Assembly: GCA_024639125.1 (NCBI GenBank)
Contig: JAHEJA010000029.1
Coordinates: 1-33,865 of the forward strand
DNA length: 33,865 nt
Direction of reading: 5' to 3'
From: Paracoccaceae bacterium
GTDB taxonomy: Bacteria > Pseudomonadota > Alphaproteobacteria > Rhodobacterales > Rhodobacteraceae
In this document: in pieces, positions 8,656 to 17,658 of the stretch
How positions within the stretch are numbered: position 1 is the stretch's first letter
How the letters are laid out: the number at the start of each line of letters is the position of its first letter
Notes under the pieces: generated by a model
The model's input: the letters and a program-made list of their open reading frames with translations, nothing else
What the model was told of the DNA's origin: nothing
Database searches by the model: none
Translations under genes and position numbers: made by a program

Positions 8656-9126
8656 TTACGCCGCTTTGAACACCAAACTGACACCATTGATACAATGCCG
8701 CTGACCAGTCGGCTTGGGACCGTCATCGAATATATGACCCAAATGCGACCCACACCGCCGGCAATGGCATTCGGTCCGCAGCATAAAAAACTTGCGGTCT
8801 TCTCGGGTTCCAATAGCATTCGCCATCGCCTGCCAAAAACTAGGCCAGCCTGTGCCGCTATCAAACTTGTGCTCTGACGAATAAAGCGCCAAATCACATC
8901 CTCGGCAATGATACATGCCCGCATCATAAAGCTTGTCCAACGGCGATGTCCCCGCCCGTTCGGTGCCTTCTTGACGCATGACCGTGTATTCTAAATCGTT
9001 CAAATCTGCGCGCCATTCTGCGTCTGTACGCTCGATCTCGAAGACCTCGTTTTGATCTGCAGCACCTGCACCACGCGCGCCCATGACAGCGAGGCAACAG
9101 CCTGTTAAAAATTTCCGTCTCAACAT
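8656..9126 (-). CDS. msrB: Exported peptide-methionine (R)-S-oxide reductase
   Basis: Reduces methionine-R-sulfoxide in proteins. The start is the ATG at 9126, with a perfect AGGAGG 7 bases upstream; the frame extends to 9186 but without support. The N terminus MLRRKFLTGCC followed by a small hydrophobic stretch ending AGAA is a signal peptide with a twin-arginine-like RRKFL, so export through Tat (or Sec) to the periplasm is likely. The 156-residue product has zinc cysteines C74-x-x-C77 and C122-x-x-C125, the KFDSGTGWPSF motif at 87-97 and the catalytic Cys145 in RHCINGVSL. It lies opposite to the flanking J-domain gene and cobS. Confidence 0.95.
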   Translation of the reverse strand: MLRRKFLTGCCLAVMGARGAGAADQNEVFEIERTDAEWRADLNDLEYTVMRQEGTERAGTSPLDKLYDAGMYHCRGCDLALYSSEHKFDSGTGWPSFWQAMANAIGTREDRKFFMLRTECHCRRCGSHLGHIFDDGPKPTGQRHCINGVSLVFKAA

Positions 9127-9313
9127 TAGAAATCCTCCTGCTTCAGACTTGAGTAGTCTGGCGGCATTTTCAATAAAACTTTTCACACAAATCCGTGACC
9201 CAATGACATATTTTCAAAATGACGGCGCGGAAACTCACACGCTCCCCTTGCGCCCTGAGCCAATATGTTGCACGACTTGACATAACAGATTGCCGAGAAA
9301 AGGAATACGGATA

Positions 9314-10300
9314 ATGGTTGAGGGAACGCTCGAAGAAAACGCACGTCCAACCGAAGACATTTCAGTGCGTGACGTCTTTGGAATTGATAGCGATATGAAG
9401 GTAAAAGGTTTTGCCGATCGCACATCCCGTGTCCCAGAGCTGGACAGCACCTATAAATTCGACCCAGATACCACAATGGCCATCCTTGCAGGGTTTTCAC
9501 ACAACCGTCGTGTAATGATCCAAGGATACCATGGAACTGGTAAATCAACCCACATCGAACAAGTAGCCGCGCGTTTGAACTGGCCAACGGTGCGTGTCAA
9601 CTTGGACAGCCATATCAGCCGGATTGACCTCATCGGTAAGGATGCGATCAAATTACGTGATGGCGTGCAAGTCACAGAATTCCACGAAGGCATCCTGCCA
9701 TGGGCCCTACGCAACCCGGTTGCAATCGTATTTGACGAATACGACGCTGGTCGTGCGGATGTGATGTTCGTTATTCAGCGTGTTTTGGAACATGATGGAA
9801 AATTGACCCTGCTTGATCAAAACAAGATCATTACCGCCAACCCTAATTTCCGTCTTTTTGCCACAGCAAATACTGTTGGTTTGGGCGATACAACGGGGCT
9901 TTATCATGGCACACAACAGATAAACCAAGCTCAAATGGACCGCTGGTCCTTGGTTGCGACTTTGAACTATTTGTCAATCGATGCCGAAAGCGCTATCGTT
10001 TTGGCCAAATCACCACATTACAATAATGAAAAAGGCCGCCGCACAGTCAAGCAAATGGTCACAGTCGCAGACTTGACCCGAACCGCGTTTATGAACGGGG
10101 ATCTTTCAACGGTTATGTCGCCGCGGACGGTGATTGCCTGGGCACAGAACGCCGAAATTTTCCGTGATGTTGGCTATGCGTTCAGACTTACGTTTATGAA
10201 CAAATGTGATGAGCTTGAACGCCAGACAGTTGCAGAATTTTATCAACGTTGTTTTGATGAAGAGCTGCCTGAAAGTGCTGCAAGCATGAGCATCATTTAA
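9314..10300 (+). CDS. cobS: Aerobic cobaltochelatase subunit CobS (AAA+ ATPase)
   Basis: MoxR-like AAA+ ATPase that works with CobT and CobN to insert cobalt into hydrogenobyrinic acid a,c-diamide in the aerobic B12 pathway. The 328-residue product has Walker [10 protein letters not shown] at 71-79, Walker B AIVFDEYD around 137-144, and the arginine-containing QMDRWSLV region later. Its length is normal. The frame is open from a TTG at 9290, but the ATG at 9314, with AGGA about 9 bases upstream, gives the family N terminus. cobN is not in this window. A hairpin and a long leader separate it from cobT. Confidence 0.95.
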   Translation: MVEGTLEENARPTEDISVRDVFGIDSDMKVKGFADRTSRVPELDSTYKFDPDTTMAILAGFSHNRRVMIQGYHGTGKSTHIEQVAARLNWPTVRVNLDSHISRIDLIGKDAIKLRDGVQVTEFHEGILPWALRNPVAIVFDEYDAGRADVMFVIQRVLEHDGKLTLLDQNKIITANPNFRLFATANTVGLGDTTGLYHGTQQINQAQMDRWSLVATLNYLSIDAESAIVLAKSPHYNNEKGRRTVKQMVTVADLTRTAFMNGDLSTVMSPRTVIAWAQNAEIFRDVGYAFRLTFMNKCDELERQTVAEFYQRCFDEELPESAASMSII

Positions 10301-10315
10301 TAATTAATAAATTGA

Positions 10316-10336
10316 GATGCGCCTTTATGGCGCATC
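10316..10336 (+). terminator. Hairpin after cobS
   Basis: Perfect arms GATGCGCC and GGCGCATC with loop TTTAT, followed 5 bases later by TTCTTTT. It starts 15 bases after the cobS stop and so lies between two genes whose products act as one complex; it may attenuate rather than end transcription. Confidence 0.65.
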
Positions 10337-10348
10337 ACCGTTCTTTTG

Positions 10349-10362
10349 CCCCCTAACGGGGG
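10349..10362 (+). terminator. Second hairpin in the cobS-cobT gap
   Basis: Arms CCCCC and GGGGG with loop TAAC. It is followed by CCTCCGGCGGGAGTATTTT, itself able to fold CTCC against GGAG ahead of a T-rich run, which then merges with motif copy B. Confidence 0.5.
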
Positions 10363-10378
10363 TCTACGCCTCCGGCGG

Positions 10379-10400
10379 GAGTATTTTCGCAAAAAGAAAG
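10379..10400 (+). repeat. 3'-end motif copy B, after cobS
   Basis: Reads GAGTATTTTCGCAAAAAGAAAG in two blocks: GAGTATTTT at 10379-10387 and CAAAAAGAAAG at 10390-10400. Same sense as cobS. The preceding CGCCTCCGGCGG makes this the copy with the most terminator-like context. Confidence 0.65.
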
Positions 10401-10441
10401 CATAGCTTGATTTTTACGGTGGTGTGCAGAAAGTGGATAGC

Positions 10442-12319
10442 ATGGTAAAGCACGCAGATAACCCAGCAGACCCGTTTAAGAAAGCTTTGGCTGAAGCGAC
10501 CAAGGTCATGGCAAATGACCCTGAGCTGAGTGTCACCTATTCGGTTGATCCATCGGGGCTCTCTGGGGACACTATGCGGTTGCCGCAGGTGAGCCGCCGC
10601 ATGACGCGCGAAGAGGTGCTTGTTGCACGCGGAACTGCGGATGCTTTGGCGCTTTATCGTCGGTATCACGATGGGGCGACGCATGCACGTTATGCGCCTC
10701 AGGGCAACATGGCGCGTGAATTATATGAAGCCATGGAAACGGCGCGGTGCGAGGCCTTGGGTGCACGCGATATGCCCGGAACTGCGGGCAATATTGATGC
10801 AAAAATAGGCGCTGAGGCCTTGCGACGGGGCTATGGCGATATCAGCAATGCATCGGATGTTCCTTTGTCCACCGCTGCGGGGTATTTGATCCGGCATATG
10901 GCAACAGGTCGTGATTTACCCCCCGCTGCGGACAATGTCATGCAGCTGTGGCGCGGATTTATCGAAGAGCAGGCGGGCGAAACGCTTGAGACTTTGGATG
11001 AAACGCTATCGGATCAAAGCACATTTGCCAAATTTGCGCGTAAATTGATTAGTGATCTGGGATATGGGGATCAGCTTGGTGATGATCCTGATGATATGGA
11101 TGATGATCAAGAGGACGAAGGCGAACAAAGTCAGGACGAAGAGCAAGATCCCGACAGCACTGGCGAAGATGACAGTGATCAGGAAGAGGCAGATGCCGAT
11201 CCTGAGCAAAGTCAGGAAGAGCAGCAGGATGCATCCTCTGCGCAGGTGTCTATGGATGACAGTGCAGAAGATGAAATGTCCGAGGAAACCGAGCTTCCAG
11301 AAGGCGAAGCCCCATTGGAGCCACCTGCCCCGCAACCCATTTCTGATGCAGATCCGAACTATAATGTCTTTGAAACAAAATATGACGAAGAAATTCGTGC
11401 CGAGGATTTGGCGGAACCTATCGAATTAGAACGGCTACGCGCTTATTTGGATCAACAGCTTGAGCCCTTGAAAGGGGCCGTGAGCCGGCTTGCGAACAAG
11501 CTGCAACGACGCTTGCAAGCCCAGCAAAACAGAAGTTGGTTGTTTGACCTCGAAGAGGGTATTTTGGACGCAGGGCGATTGGCACGTGTGGTTGCGAACC
11601 CGACAACACCCCTAAGTTTCAAGATGGAAAAGGACACCGAATTCCGTGACACGGTTGTGACGCTTTTGTTGGATAATTCAGGATCCATGCGCGGTCGACC
11701 GATTTCAATTGCGGCAATTTGTGCCGATGTTTTGGCGCGCACTCTAGAGCGCTGTAACGTCAAGGTTGAAATCCTTGGATTTACGACCCGCGCGTGGAAA
11801 GGTGGCCAAAGCCGCGAACAATGGCTGAATGAAGGCCGCCCTCAGCAGCCGGGCCGTTTGAATGATTTACGACATATCATCTATAAAGGCGCCGACAGTC
11901 CATGGCGTCGGGCGCGCCCTAACCTTGGGTTGATGATGAAAGAAGGCTTGCTCAAGGAAAACATCGATGGAGAGGCGCTTGAATGGGCGCATCGCCGGAT
12001 GATGGCGCGTCCTGAGCAACGTAAAATCCTTATGGTGATTTCTGATGGTGCGCCTGTTGATGACAGCACCTTATCGGTGAACCCAGCTAATTATCTTGAA
12101 AAGCATTTGCGCGATGTGATTGCTATGGTCCAAAAACGCAAAGCGGTCGAGCTTTTGGCGATTGGGATTGGGCATGATGTGACACGCTATTACGAACGTG
12201 CCGTGACGATTACAGATGTTGAACAGTTGGCTGGCGCTATGACCGAGCAATTGGCTGCACTTTTTGATACAGATCCGCGTGCGCGCGCGCGTGCCATGGG
12301 AATGAATAGAACCCGATAA
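10442..12319 (+). CDS. cobT: Aerobic cobaltochelatase subunit CobT (VWA domain)
   Basis: Partner of CobS in the cobalt-inserting chelatase. Of several in-frame starts (GTG 10424, GTG 10433, ATG 10442) I chose the ATG because [18 protein letters not shown] then begins a few residues in, as in the family. The 625-residue protein has an N-terminal CobT domain, a very acidic linker (about residues 215-300, almost only D, E, Q and S), and a C-terminal von Willebrand A domain with the metal-binding DNSGS at 411-415. The AAA+ plus VWA pairing matches magnesium chelatase BchI/BchD. The acidic linker causes the T/C-rich look of the minus strand near 11.1 kb. Confidence 0.95.
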   Translation: MVKHADNPADPFKKALAEATKVMANDPELSVTYSVDPSGLSGDTMRLPQVSRRMTREEVLVARGTADALALYRRYHDGATHARYAPQGNMARELYEAMETARCEALGARDMPGTAGNIDAKIGAEALRRGYGDISNASDVPLSTAAGYLIRHMATGRDLPPAADNVMQLWRGFIEEQAGETLETLDETLSDQSTFAKFARKLISDLGYGDQLGDDPDDMDDDQEDEGEQSQDEEQDPDSTGEDDSDQEEADADPEQSQEEQQDASSAQVSMDDSAEDEMSEETELPEGEAPLEPPAPQPISDADPNYNVFETKYDEEIRAEDLAEPIELERLRAYLDQQLEPLKGAVSRLANKLQRRLQAQQNRSWLFDLEEGILDAGRLARVVANPTTPLSFKMEKDTEFRDTVVTLLLDNSGSMRGRPISIAAICADVLARTLERCNVKVEILGFTTRAWKGGQSREQWLNEGRPQQPGRLNDLRHIIYKGADSPWRRARPNLGLMMKEGLLKENIDGEALEWAHRRMMARPEQRKILMVISDGAPVDDSTLSVNPANYLEKHLRDVIAMVQKRKAVELLAIGIGHDVTRYYERAVTITDVEQLAGAMTEQLAALFDTDPRARARAMGMNRTR

Positions 12320-12335
12320 CCTATTGGAGTCGAAT

Positions 12336-14129
12336 ATGTTTCAATCATTTGACCAAGCGACCACACCAGAGCATGGACCTATGCGTTTGGCGCAATTGCG
12401 CGCAGAAATGAAACGCGACGGCATCGATGGATTTATCATTCCGCGGTCTGACAAATACCAAGGCGAATATGTAGCCCCCCATGACGAACGGTTGGCTTGG
12501 CTGACTGGATTTACCGGGTCTGCGGGATTTTGCATCGCCTTGCACTCTGAGGCAGGCGTGTTCATTGACGGGCGCTATCGTGTTCAAGTGAAAGCACAGG
12601 TTGCGTCGTGTTTCACGCCCGTTCATTGGCCGGAAACTACTCCGGCTGACTGGTTAAAATCGACGCTGGGAACCGGGGTCGTTGGGATTGACCCTTGGCT
12701 GCATACGATTGGCGAAATTGAAACACTTAAGAAAGCGCTGGCCTCTTCTGGGATCACGTTAAAATTCTGTGACAATTTGGTGGATCGAATTTGGTTGGAT
12801 CAACCTGCCCCTCCTATGGGGAAAATCGCCGCCTATCCGTTGGAATTTGCAGGCGTATCCTATCAGGAAAAATGTGAAAAGGTTGCGGCTGAGCTGCGCC
12901 AAAACAATCAAGAGGCCGCAATCATTACTTTGCCTGATAGCCTTTGTTGGTTGCTGAATGTTCGCGGGGGTGATGTTGCGCACAATCCTGTTGCGCATGG
13001 GTTTGTGGTTATTGACAAGAATGCGCATGTTAAACTTTTTGCCCATGCTGAAAAATTGGACCAGCTTGGGGATCATTTTGCCAATGATGTTGCTTTTTTC
13101 GATCCAGAAGATCTAGAGCCCGAATTGACCAAGATTTCAGGTATGATTTCGGTTGATGGCGATTCCTTGCCCGTTGCAATTGAACAAATGCTGACGAAGG
13201 CTGGAAAAGCTTATAAGATTGCTCAGGATCCATGTGCCCTGCCCAAGGCGCGCAAAAATCCCGTTGAAATTGAAAAAGCCCGTGAAAGCCATTTGCGGGA
13301 TGCGTCGGTTATGTGCGAATTCTTGGCCTGGGTTGATGCGCAGCCTTATGGTAGCTTGACTGAAATTGATGTTGCAAAACAGCTGGAAACCATGCGGCGC
13401 GCAACTGGGTTGCTGATTGATATTAGCTTTGACTCGATTGTTGGCAGCGGTCCGAATGCGGCGCTTCCGCATTATCGGGTTGACACAGAAAGCAACCGAA
13501 CTGTCAACGAAGGCGAAGTTTTGTTGGTGGATAGCGGCGGTCAATATCTTGATGGTACAACAGACATCACGCGAACCATCGCAATCGGCGCGCAACCAGA
13601 CGAAGTTAAGCGCGCCTTTACCCGCGTCCTGAAAGGGATGATTGCGATTTCCCGATTAAAGTTCCCCAAAGGCATTGCAGGCTGCGATCTTGATGCCTTT
13701 GCACGGGTTGCACTTTGGTCAGCGGGACAGGATTTCAATCACGGCACAGGTCATGGGGTTGGACATTACCTAAGCGTCCACGAAGGCCCACAACGGTTGT
13801 CGCGCATCAGCAAGGTGCCCTTTGAACAGGGCATGTTCTTGTCAAACGAACCGGGGTTTTACAAAGAAGGTCATTTCGGCATTCGCACCGAAAACCTGAT
13901 TATTGTTCAACCGGCGGAACTTGGCCCCGATGCCAACCTTGGCGCTATTTTTGAATTTGAAACGCTCACCTATGTACCGATTGACCGGCGGATGATCATC
14001 CGTGAAATGCTGAACTCTGACGAACTGACGTGGTTGAATGCGTATCATAAAACCTGTCGCGACAAGATGAACACTCGTCTTTCAAAAGAAACTGCGCTAT
14101 GGCTCGATCAAGCAACCCAGCCTATGTGA
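12336..14129 (+). CDS. Xaa-Pro aminopeptidase (M24B family)
   Basis: Cleaves N-terminal residues before proline. The 597-residue product has the three-domain layout of the long aminopeptidase P type: two creatinase-like N-terminal domains, with RSDKYQGEYVAPHDERL and WLTGFTGSAG early on, then the pita-bread catalytic domain. Metal ligands are seen in DSGGQYLDGTTDITRT (two Asp), HGTGHGVGHYLSVHEGP (His), EPGFYKEGHFGIRTEN (Glu) and FEFETLT (Glu). The ATG at 12336 has GGAG about 7 bases upstream; a TTG at 12324 overlaps that site and is unlikely. It lies 16 bases after cobT, probably co-transcribed, though no functional link to B12 is evident. Confidence 0.93.
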   Translation: MFQSFDQATTPEHGPMRLAQLRAEMKRDGIDGFIIPRSDKYQGEYVAPHDERLAWLTGFTGSAGFCIALHSEAGVFIDGRYRVQVKAQVASCFTPVHWPETTPADWLKSTLGTGVVGIDPWLHTIGEIETLKKALASSGITLKFCDNLVDRIWLDQPAPPMGKIAAYPLEFAGVSYQEKCEKVAAELRQNNQEAAIITLPDSLCWLLNVRGGDVAHNPVAHGFVVIDKNAHVKLFAHAEKLDQLGDHFANDVAFFDPEDLEPELTKISGMISVDGDSLPVAIEQMLTKAGKAYKIAQDPCALPKARKNPVEIEKARESHLRDASVMCEFLAWVDAQPYGSLTEIDVAKQLETMRRATGLLIDISFDSIVGSGPNAALPHYRVDTESNRTVNEGEVLLVDSGGQYLDGTTDITRTIAIGAQPDEVKRAFTRVLKGMIAISRLKFPKGIAGCDLDAFARVALWSAGQDFNHGTGHGVGHYLSVHEGPQRLSRISKVPFEQGMFLSNEPGFYKEGHFGIRTENLIIVQPAELGPDANLGAIFEFETLTYVPIDRRMIIREMLNSDELTWLNAYHKTCRDKMNTRLSKETALWLDQATQPM

Positions 14130-14179
14130 TAACAATAGGTGAAAGAGGGACTGCACTTCTTCAGCGAGGACATTCAGAA

Positions 14180-14521
14180 ATGGCGCATATTACGATTACA
14201 AAATCCACTGGCACATGGGTGGTACGCGCAGGCGGCGCTGTTTTGGGCGAAAGCAAGAATGCCTTGGAATTGTCCGAAGGCGGCAATTCAGCCGTGATTT
14301 ATTTTCCTAAATCTGATTTGGCTATGGCGTTTTTGGACAAATCAGAAAAGACATCACATTGCCCCCACAAAGGGGATGCAATCTATTACAACATCGTAAC
14401 AAAAAGCACGACACTGACAAATGCAGGCTGGTGCTACGAAGCACCTCATGCCGATGTGGCCGCGATTGCCGATCACATTGCATTTTACGCCCATGACACA
14501 GTGGCCGTCGAACAGATTTAA
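14180..14521 (+). CDS. DUF427 domain protein
   Basis: 113 residues of the DUF427 family, biochemical role unknown. Family marks are SHCPHKGDAIYYNI near residue 65 and the C-terminal GWCYEAPHADVAAIADHIAFY, a variant of the usual W-x-Y-xxP ... V-xx-I-xx-H-V-AFY block. The frame is open upstream into the preceding gene, but the ATG at 14180 gives the family N terminus and has GAGGA about 10 bases before it. It ends head-on with the chloride transporter gene: the two stop codons share the bases TTAA at 14518-14521. It is probably in the same transcript as the Xaa-Pro aminopeptidase gene, 50 bases upstream. Confidence 0.85.
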   Translation: MAHITITKSTGTWVVRAGGAVLGESKNALELSEGGNSAVIYFPKSDLAMAFLDKSEKTSHCPHKGDAIYYNIVTKSTTLTNAGWCYEAPHADVAAIADHIAFYAHDTVAVEQI

Positions 14522-16176
14522 CTATGCTCTTCGGCAGCAGTCGCTGCCAATGCCTTGTTATAAGCTTTCAAAGCGTCGAGATGGTACAACACGCCAACGA
14601 TCTCGACGCTTTCGTTTTCCCCGCTTAGGCGCACTACAGGCACGTATCGCGCACCGGTCCGTTCAAACAGTGGGATTGCCCCTTCCAACGTGCCACGTTC
14701 ACTTACGTATAGCCCTTTTTCGACCATATCCCAATGTTTGTCTTCTACTTCAAGCAATGGAACCATAACGGATTTGTTGCTAAACAAGGCCAATAAATAA
14801 GTTTGCGGCCCTGCAGCCAGATGCACATTCCGCCGCTCTAGCAAAGTTAAGAAAAAACTATGATCCACATAGCGTGATGAAATCGCGGTCGACAGCGACA
14901 CGGCCACCATTACCGCTAATCCAGTTTGCCAATCGCCCGTCATTTCAAACACAATTAAGGTTGTGGAAATAGGCGCACCTAACACGGCTGCGGAAACCGC
15001 CCCCATGCCAGCCAATGCATAAAGCGCGCCTTCGCCCGACACCTCGGGAAAAAATCCAGTGGCAATCAATCCAAAGCTAAGCCCCGTCAGCGCGCCAACC
15101 ATCAATGACGGGGAAAAGACGCCTCCGCCCATGCGACCAGACATCGTAATTGCCACAGCAATCACTTTGAGAACGGCGAAAATCATGGCCTCATGCAGCA
15201 ACAAATCCCCACTTAATGCTGCAAATGTTGTCTCGTAGCCGACACCAATAATAACCGGAAATTGTGTCGCAATCCCCCCCAACATGAGCCCAGCAATCGC
15301 GGGCCTGACCCAGCGTGGAATAGCCAGCTTTGTTTGGATCAAGGTCCCAATGTCATCTGCAAAAAATATTGCCTTCATTAAAACCACGGCAACGAGACCA
15401 CAGATAATTCCCAGCAACAAAAACGCGGGCAATTCTACATAGAATTCTAACGATGACGCCATTGGTAAATTGAATTCAGTCACATCCCCAAAGACCAATC
15501 TATTGACAACGGTCCCAGCAGCACTTGCCACCACAATCGGGGCAAAGGCGTGAATTGCGAAATGGCGCAGGATGACTTCGAGCGCGAACAATGCCCCTGC
15601 AAGCGGCGCATTAAAACTTGCTGATACCGCAGCAGCCACAGCACACCCTGTCAAATCACGCGCGGTAACCCCATGCACATTAAGCCAATCACTGACCTTG
15701 GACGCCAGCATGCCCGCAATGTGAACAACTGGACCTTCGCGCCCCGCTGATCCTCCTGTTGATAATGTGATCCAGGATGCAATCGCCGAGGCAATGCCTT
15801 CTTTTAACTCAAGCCGACCATCCTTTAGGGCGGTTGCCTCGATCACATCCGCAACTGAACGCACCCGTCCATCGGGCGTCAAAAAATGAAATATCAACCC
15901 AACAACAATGCCGCCAATCGTTGGGATTAACACAATCCAATACCAAGGTAATGTGCTCGCATAGGTATGAAAATTCAGCGCATCATAAGGACCATAGAAA
16001 AAGCTCTGCAATGCTTCGATCGCGAGGCGGAATAAAACAGCGGCGCCGCCCGCAACAACACCAATCCCCAAAGCGACCAACCAAAACATCACATGCTTGC
16101 TTAAACGGATCGCGTGAAATGGCATCACTTCGGCTTGGGTTTTAAGGTGTTCTTTAGCGCGTTCCGCTCCAAACAT
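14518..16176 (-). CDS. CLC-family chloride channel/transporter with C-terminal CBS region
   Basis: Inner-membrane anion transporter, 552 residues: about 430 residues of CLC membrane core, then a CBS-like cytoplasmic tail (VPLLEVEDKHWDMVE..., RTGARYVPVVRL). GGSAGREGP at 141-149 holds the gating Glu147, equal to Glu148 of E. coli ClcA, and GGGVFSPSL is the later filter-region motif. Unusual points: the GSGIP-type filter motif is replaced by R106-S-V-A-D110 with the serine kept; the inner proton glutamate (Glu203 of ClcA) aligns with Val201 in FALEVIL; and the central tyrosine (Tyr445) aligns with Phe in DHSFFLTLLER. Proton coupling may therefore differ from ClcA. The ATG at 16176 has GGGACAG nearby. 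It is divergent from the flavoprotein gene at 16259. Confidence 0.92.
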   Translation of the reverse strand: MFGAERAKEHLKTQAEVMPFHAIRLSKHVMFWLVALGIGVVAGGAAVLFRLAIEALQSFFYGPYDALNFHTYASTLPWYWIVLIPTIGGIVVGLIFHFLTPDGRVRSVADVIEATALKDGRLELKEGIASAIASWITLSTGGSAGREGPVVHIAGMLASKVSDWLNVHGVTARDLTGCAVAAAVSASFNAPLAGALFALEVILRHFAIHAFAPIVVASAAGTVVNRLVFGDVTEFNLPMASSLEFYVELPAFLLLGIICGLVAVVLMKAIFFADDIGTLIQTKLAIPRWVRPAIAGLMLGGIATQFPVIIGVGYETTFAALSGDLLLHEAMIFAVLKVIAVAITMSGRMGGGVFSPSLMVGALTGLSFGLIATGFFPEVSGEGALYALAGMGAVSAAVLGAPISTTLIVFEMTGDWQTGLAVMVAVSLSTAISSRYVDHSFFLTLLERRNVHLAAGPQTYLLALFSNKSVMVPLLEVEDKHWDMVEKGLYVSERGTLEGAIPLFERTGARYVPVVRLSGENESVEIVGVLYHLDALKAYNKALAATAAEEHS

Positions 16177-16258
16177 TGATCTGTCCCATGTTTTGCTTTT
16201 TTGGCTTTTGCATCAAGCTCTTCCAAGTTAGGTTTGCACATGCCACTAGGAGCCTGCA

Positions 16259-17626
16259 ATGATAAACCACCAAACTTTGGCGTCATTAACCGGAATTTTA
16301 GGATCACGCTTGGTAACCTCTGCGTCGGATTTGGCTTTGCATGGGCGTTCAGAAAGCCATTTCCCCCCGATGCCCCCAGATGCAATCGCATATGTTCACA
16401 GCACCCAAGACGTCCAAGACATCCTATGCCTCTGTAACCAAACCAAAACTCCGGTCATCGGTTGGGGCACTGGAACATCATTAGAAGGGCATACCGCCGC
16501 GCCACAAGGCGGACTATGTGTTGATTTTTCACAGATGGATCAAATTATCACGATTTCTCCAGAAGACATGCTCGTCACTGTTCAACCGGGCATAACAAGA
16601 GAAGCATTAAACATGGCTCTGCGCGACACTGGATTGTTCTTTCCTGTCGATCCGGGGGCAAATGCCTCACTTGGGGGGATGTGTGCGACCCGTGCATCCG
16701 GCACTACTGCTGTGCGCTATGGCACGATGAAAGACAACGTCGCCGCGCTCCAGGTCGTGCTTGCGGATGGCACAATTATCACAACAGGAAGCAAAGCAAA
16801 AAAGTCATCTGCCGGTTATGATCTCACATCTCTTATGATCGGATCCGAAGGCACATTGGGCTTGATCACAGAGCTCACCCTCCGCCTCCACCCAATACCA
16901 GAAGCAACAAGCGCAGGTATCGTTGCCTTTGACACGCTTCACCAAGCCGTTGACGCCGTGACACAAACCATCCAAATGGCTCTTCCCATGGCGCGACTTG
17001 AATTCTTGGATGCCGCCTCAATTGCAGCCTTCAACGCCTATGCAGGCACAGATATGCCCGTAATGCCACACTTATTGTTCGAATTACACGGAAGCACGCA
17101 AAGCGTCGCCGAACAAGCCGAACTCTTTGGGGACATCTGCGCTGAACTCAACGGTCACGATTTTAAGTGGTCCTCAAAAACAGAAGAGCGCACAGCGCTT
17201 TGGACCCTGCGCCATAATGGATATTATGCAATCCTTGCCTCACGCAACGGTGCGCGTGCGATTGTCACTGATATTTGTGTGCCCATCTCAAAACTCGCCA
17301 AAGCCGTAGACGACACTGTCAAAGACATCGACGCCTCAGGTATTACCGGTCCTATCCTAGGGCATGTCGGGGACGGAAACTTTCATGCCATCCTGCTCAT
17401 AGATGACACCAACACCCAAGAAATGGATCTTGCCCAACAGCTCTCTGATCGCATGGTCCAACGTGCATTAGACCTTGGGGGAACATGTACTGGCGAACAT
17501 GGGATTGGATTAGGCAAACGCAAATTCATGGAGCGTGAACACGGACCAGCATGGGATATTATGACCACGATCAAATCCGCGCTCGATCCCAATAATATCC
17601 TAAACCCCGGAAAAGTGATAAAATAG
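16259..17626 (+). CDS. FAD-linked D-2-hydroxyacid (D-lactate) dehydrogenase
   Basis: Oxidises a D-2-hydroxyacid, most likely D-lactate or glycolate, passing electrons to cytochrome or quinone. The 455 residues contain an FAD-binding type 4 (PCMH) domain (about 35-175) with GWGTGTSLEGHTAAPQGG and DPGANASLGGMCATRASGT, and an FAD-oxidase C-terminal domain with GHVGDGNFH (about 368-376) and GEHGIGLGKRKFM (about 413-425). The closest named types are Dld1/GlcD-like cytochrome D-lactate dehydrogenases; the substrate cannot be settled from sequence. No iron-sulfur motif is present and no glcE/glcF neighbours follow. AGGAG lies 8 bases before the ATG. It converges on recN. Confidence 0.88.
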   Translation: MINHQTLASLTGILGSRLVTSASDLALHGRSESHFPPMPPDAIAYVHSTQDVQDILCLCNQTKTPVIGWGTGTSLEGHTAAPQGGLCVDFSQMDQIITISPEDMLVTVQPGITREALNMALRDTGLFFPVDPGANASLGGMCATRASGTTAVRYGTMKDNVAALQVVLADGTIITTGSKAKKSSAGYDLTSLMIGSEGTLGLITELTLRLHPIPEATSAGIVAFDTLHQAVDAVTQTIQMALPMARLEFLDAASIAAFNAYAGTDMPVMPHLLFELHGSTQSVAEQAELFGDICAELNGHDFKWSSKTEERTALWTLRHNGYYAILASRNGARAIVTDICVPISKLAKAVDDTVKDIDASGITGPILGHVGDGNFHAILLIDDTNTQEMDLAQQLSDRMVQRALDLGGTCTGEHGIGLGKRKFMEREHGPAWDIMTTIKSALDPNNILNPGKVIK

Positions 17627-17627
17627 G

Positions 17628-17650
17628 CTTTCTTTTTGCCTAAAATACTC
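17628..17650 (-). repeat. 3'-end motif copy E, after recN
   Basis: Read on the minus strand: GAGTATTTTAGG followed by CAAAAAGAAAG, 23 bases, one base longer than the other copies. It starts 8 bases after the recN stop and, unlike the others, has no hairpin before it. On the plus strand it ends 1 base after the convergent flavoprotein stop. Confidence 0.55.
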
Positions 17651-17658
17651 AAAATCCA

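Noticed and set aside
11094-11340. Apparent low-complexity or repeat tract
   Set aside because: It is the Asp/Glu-rich linker coded by cobT, normal for the family, not a DNA repeat element.
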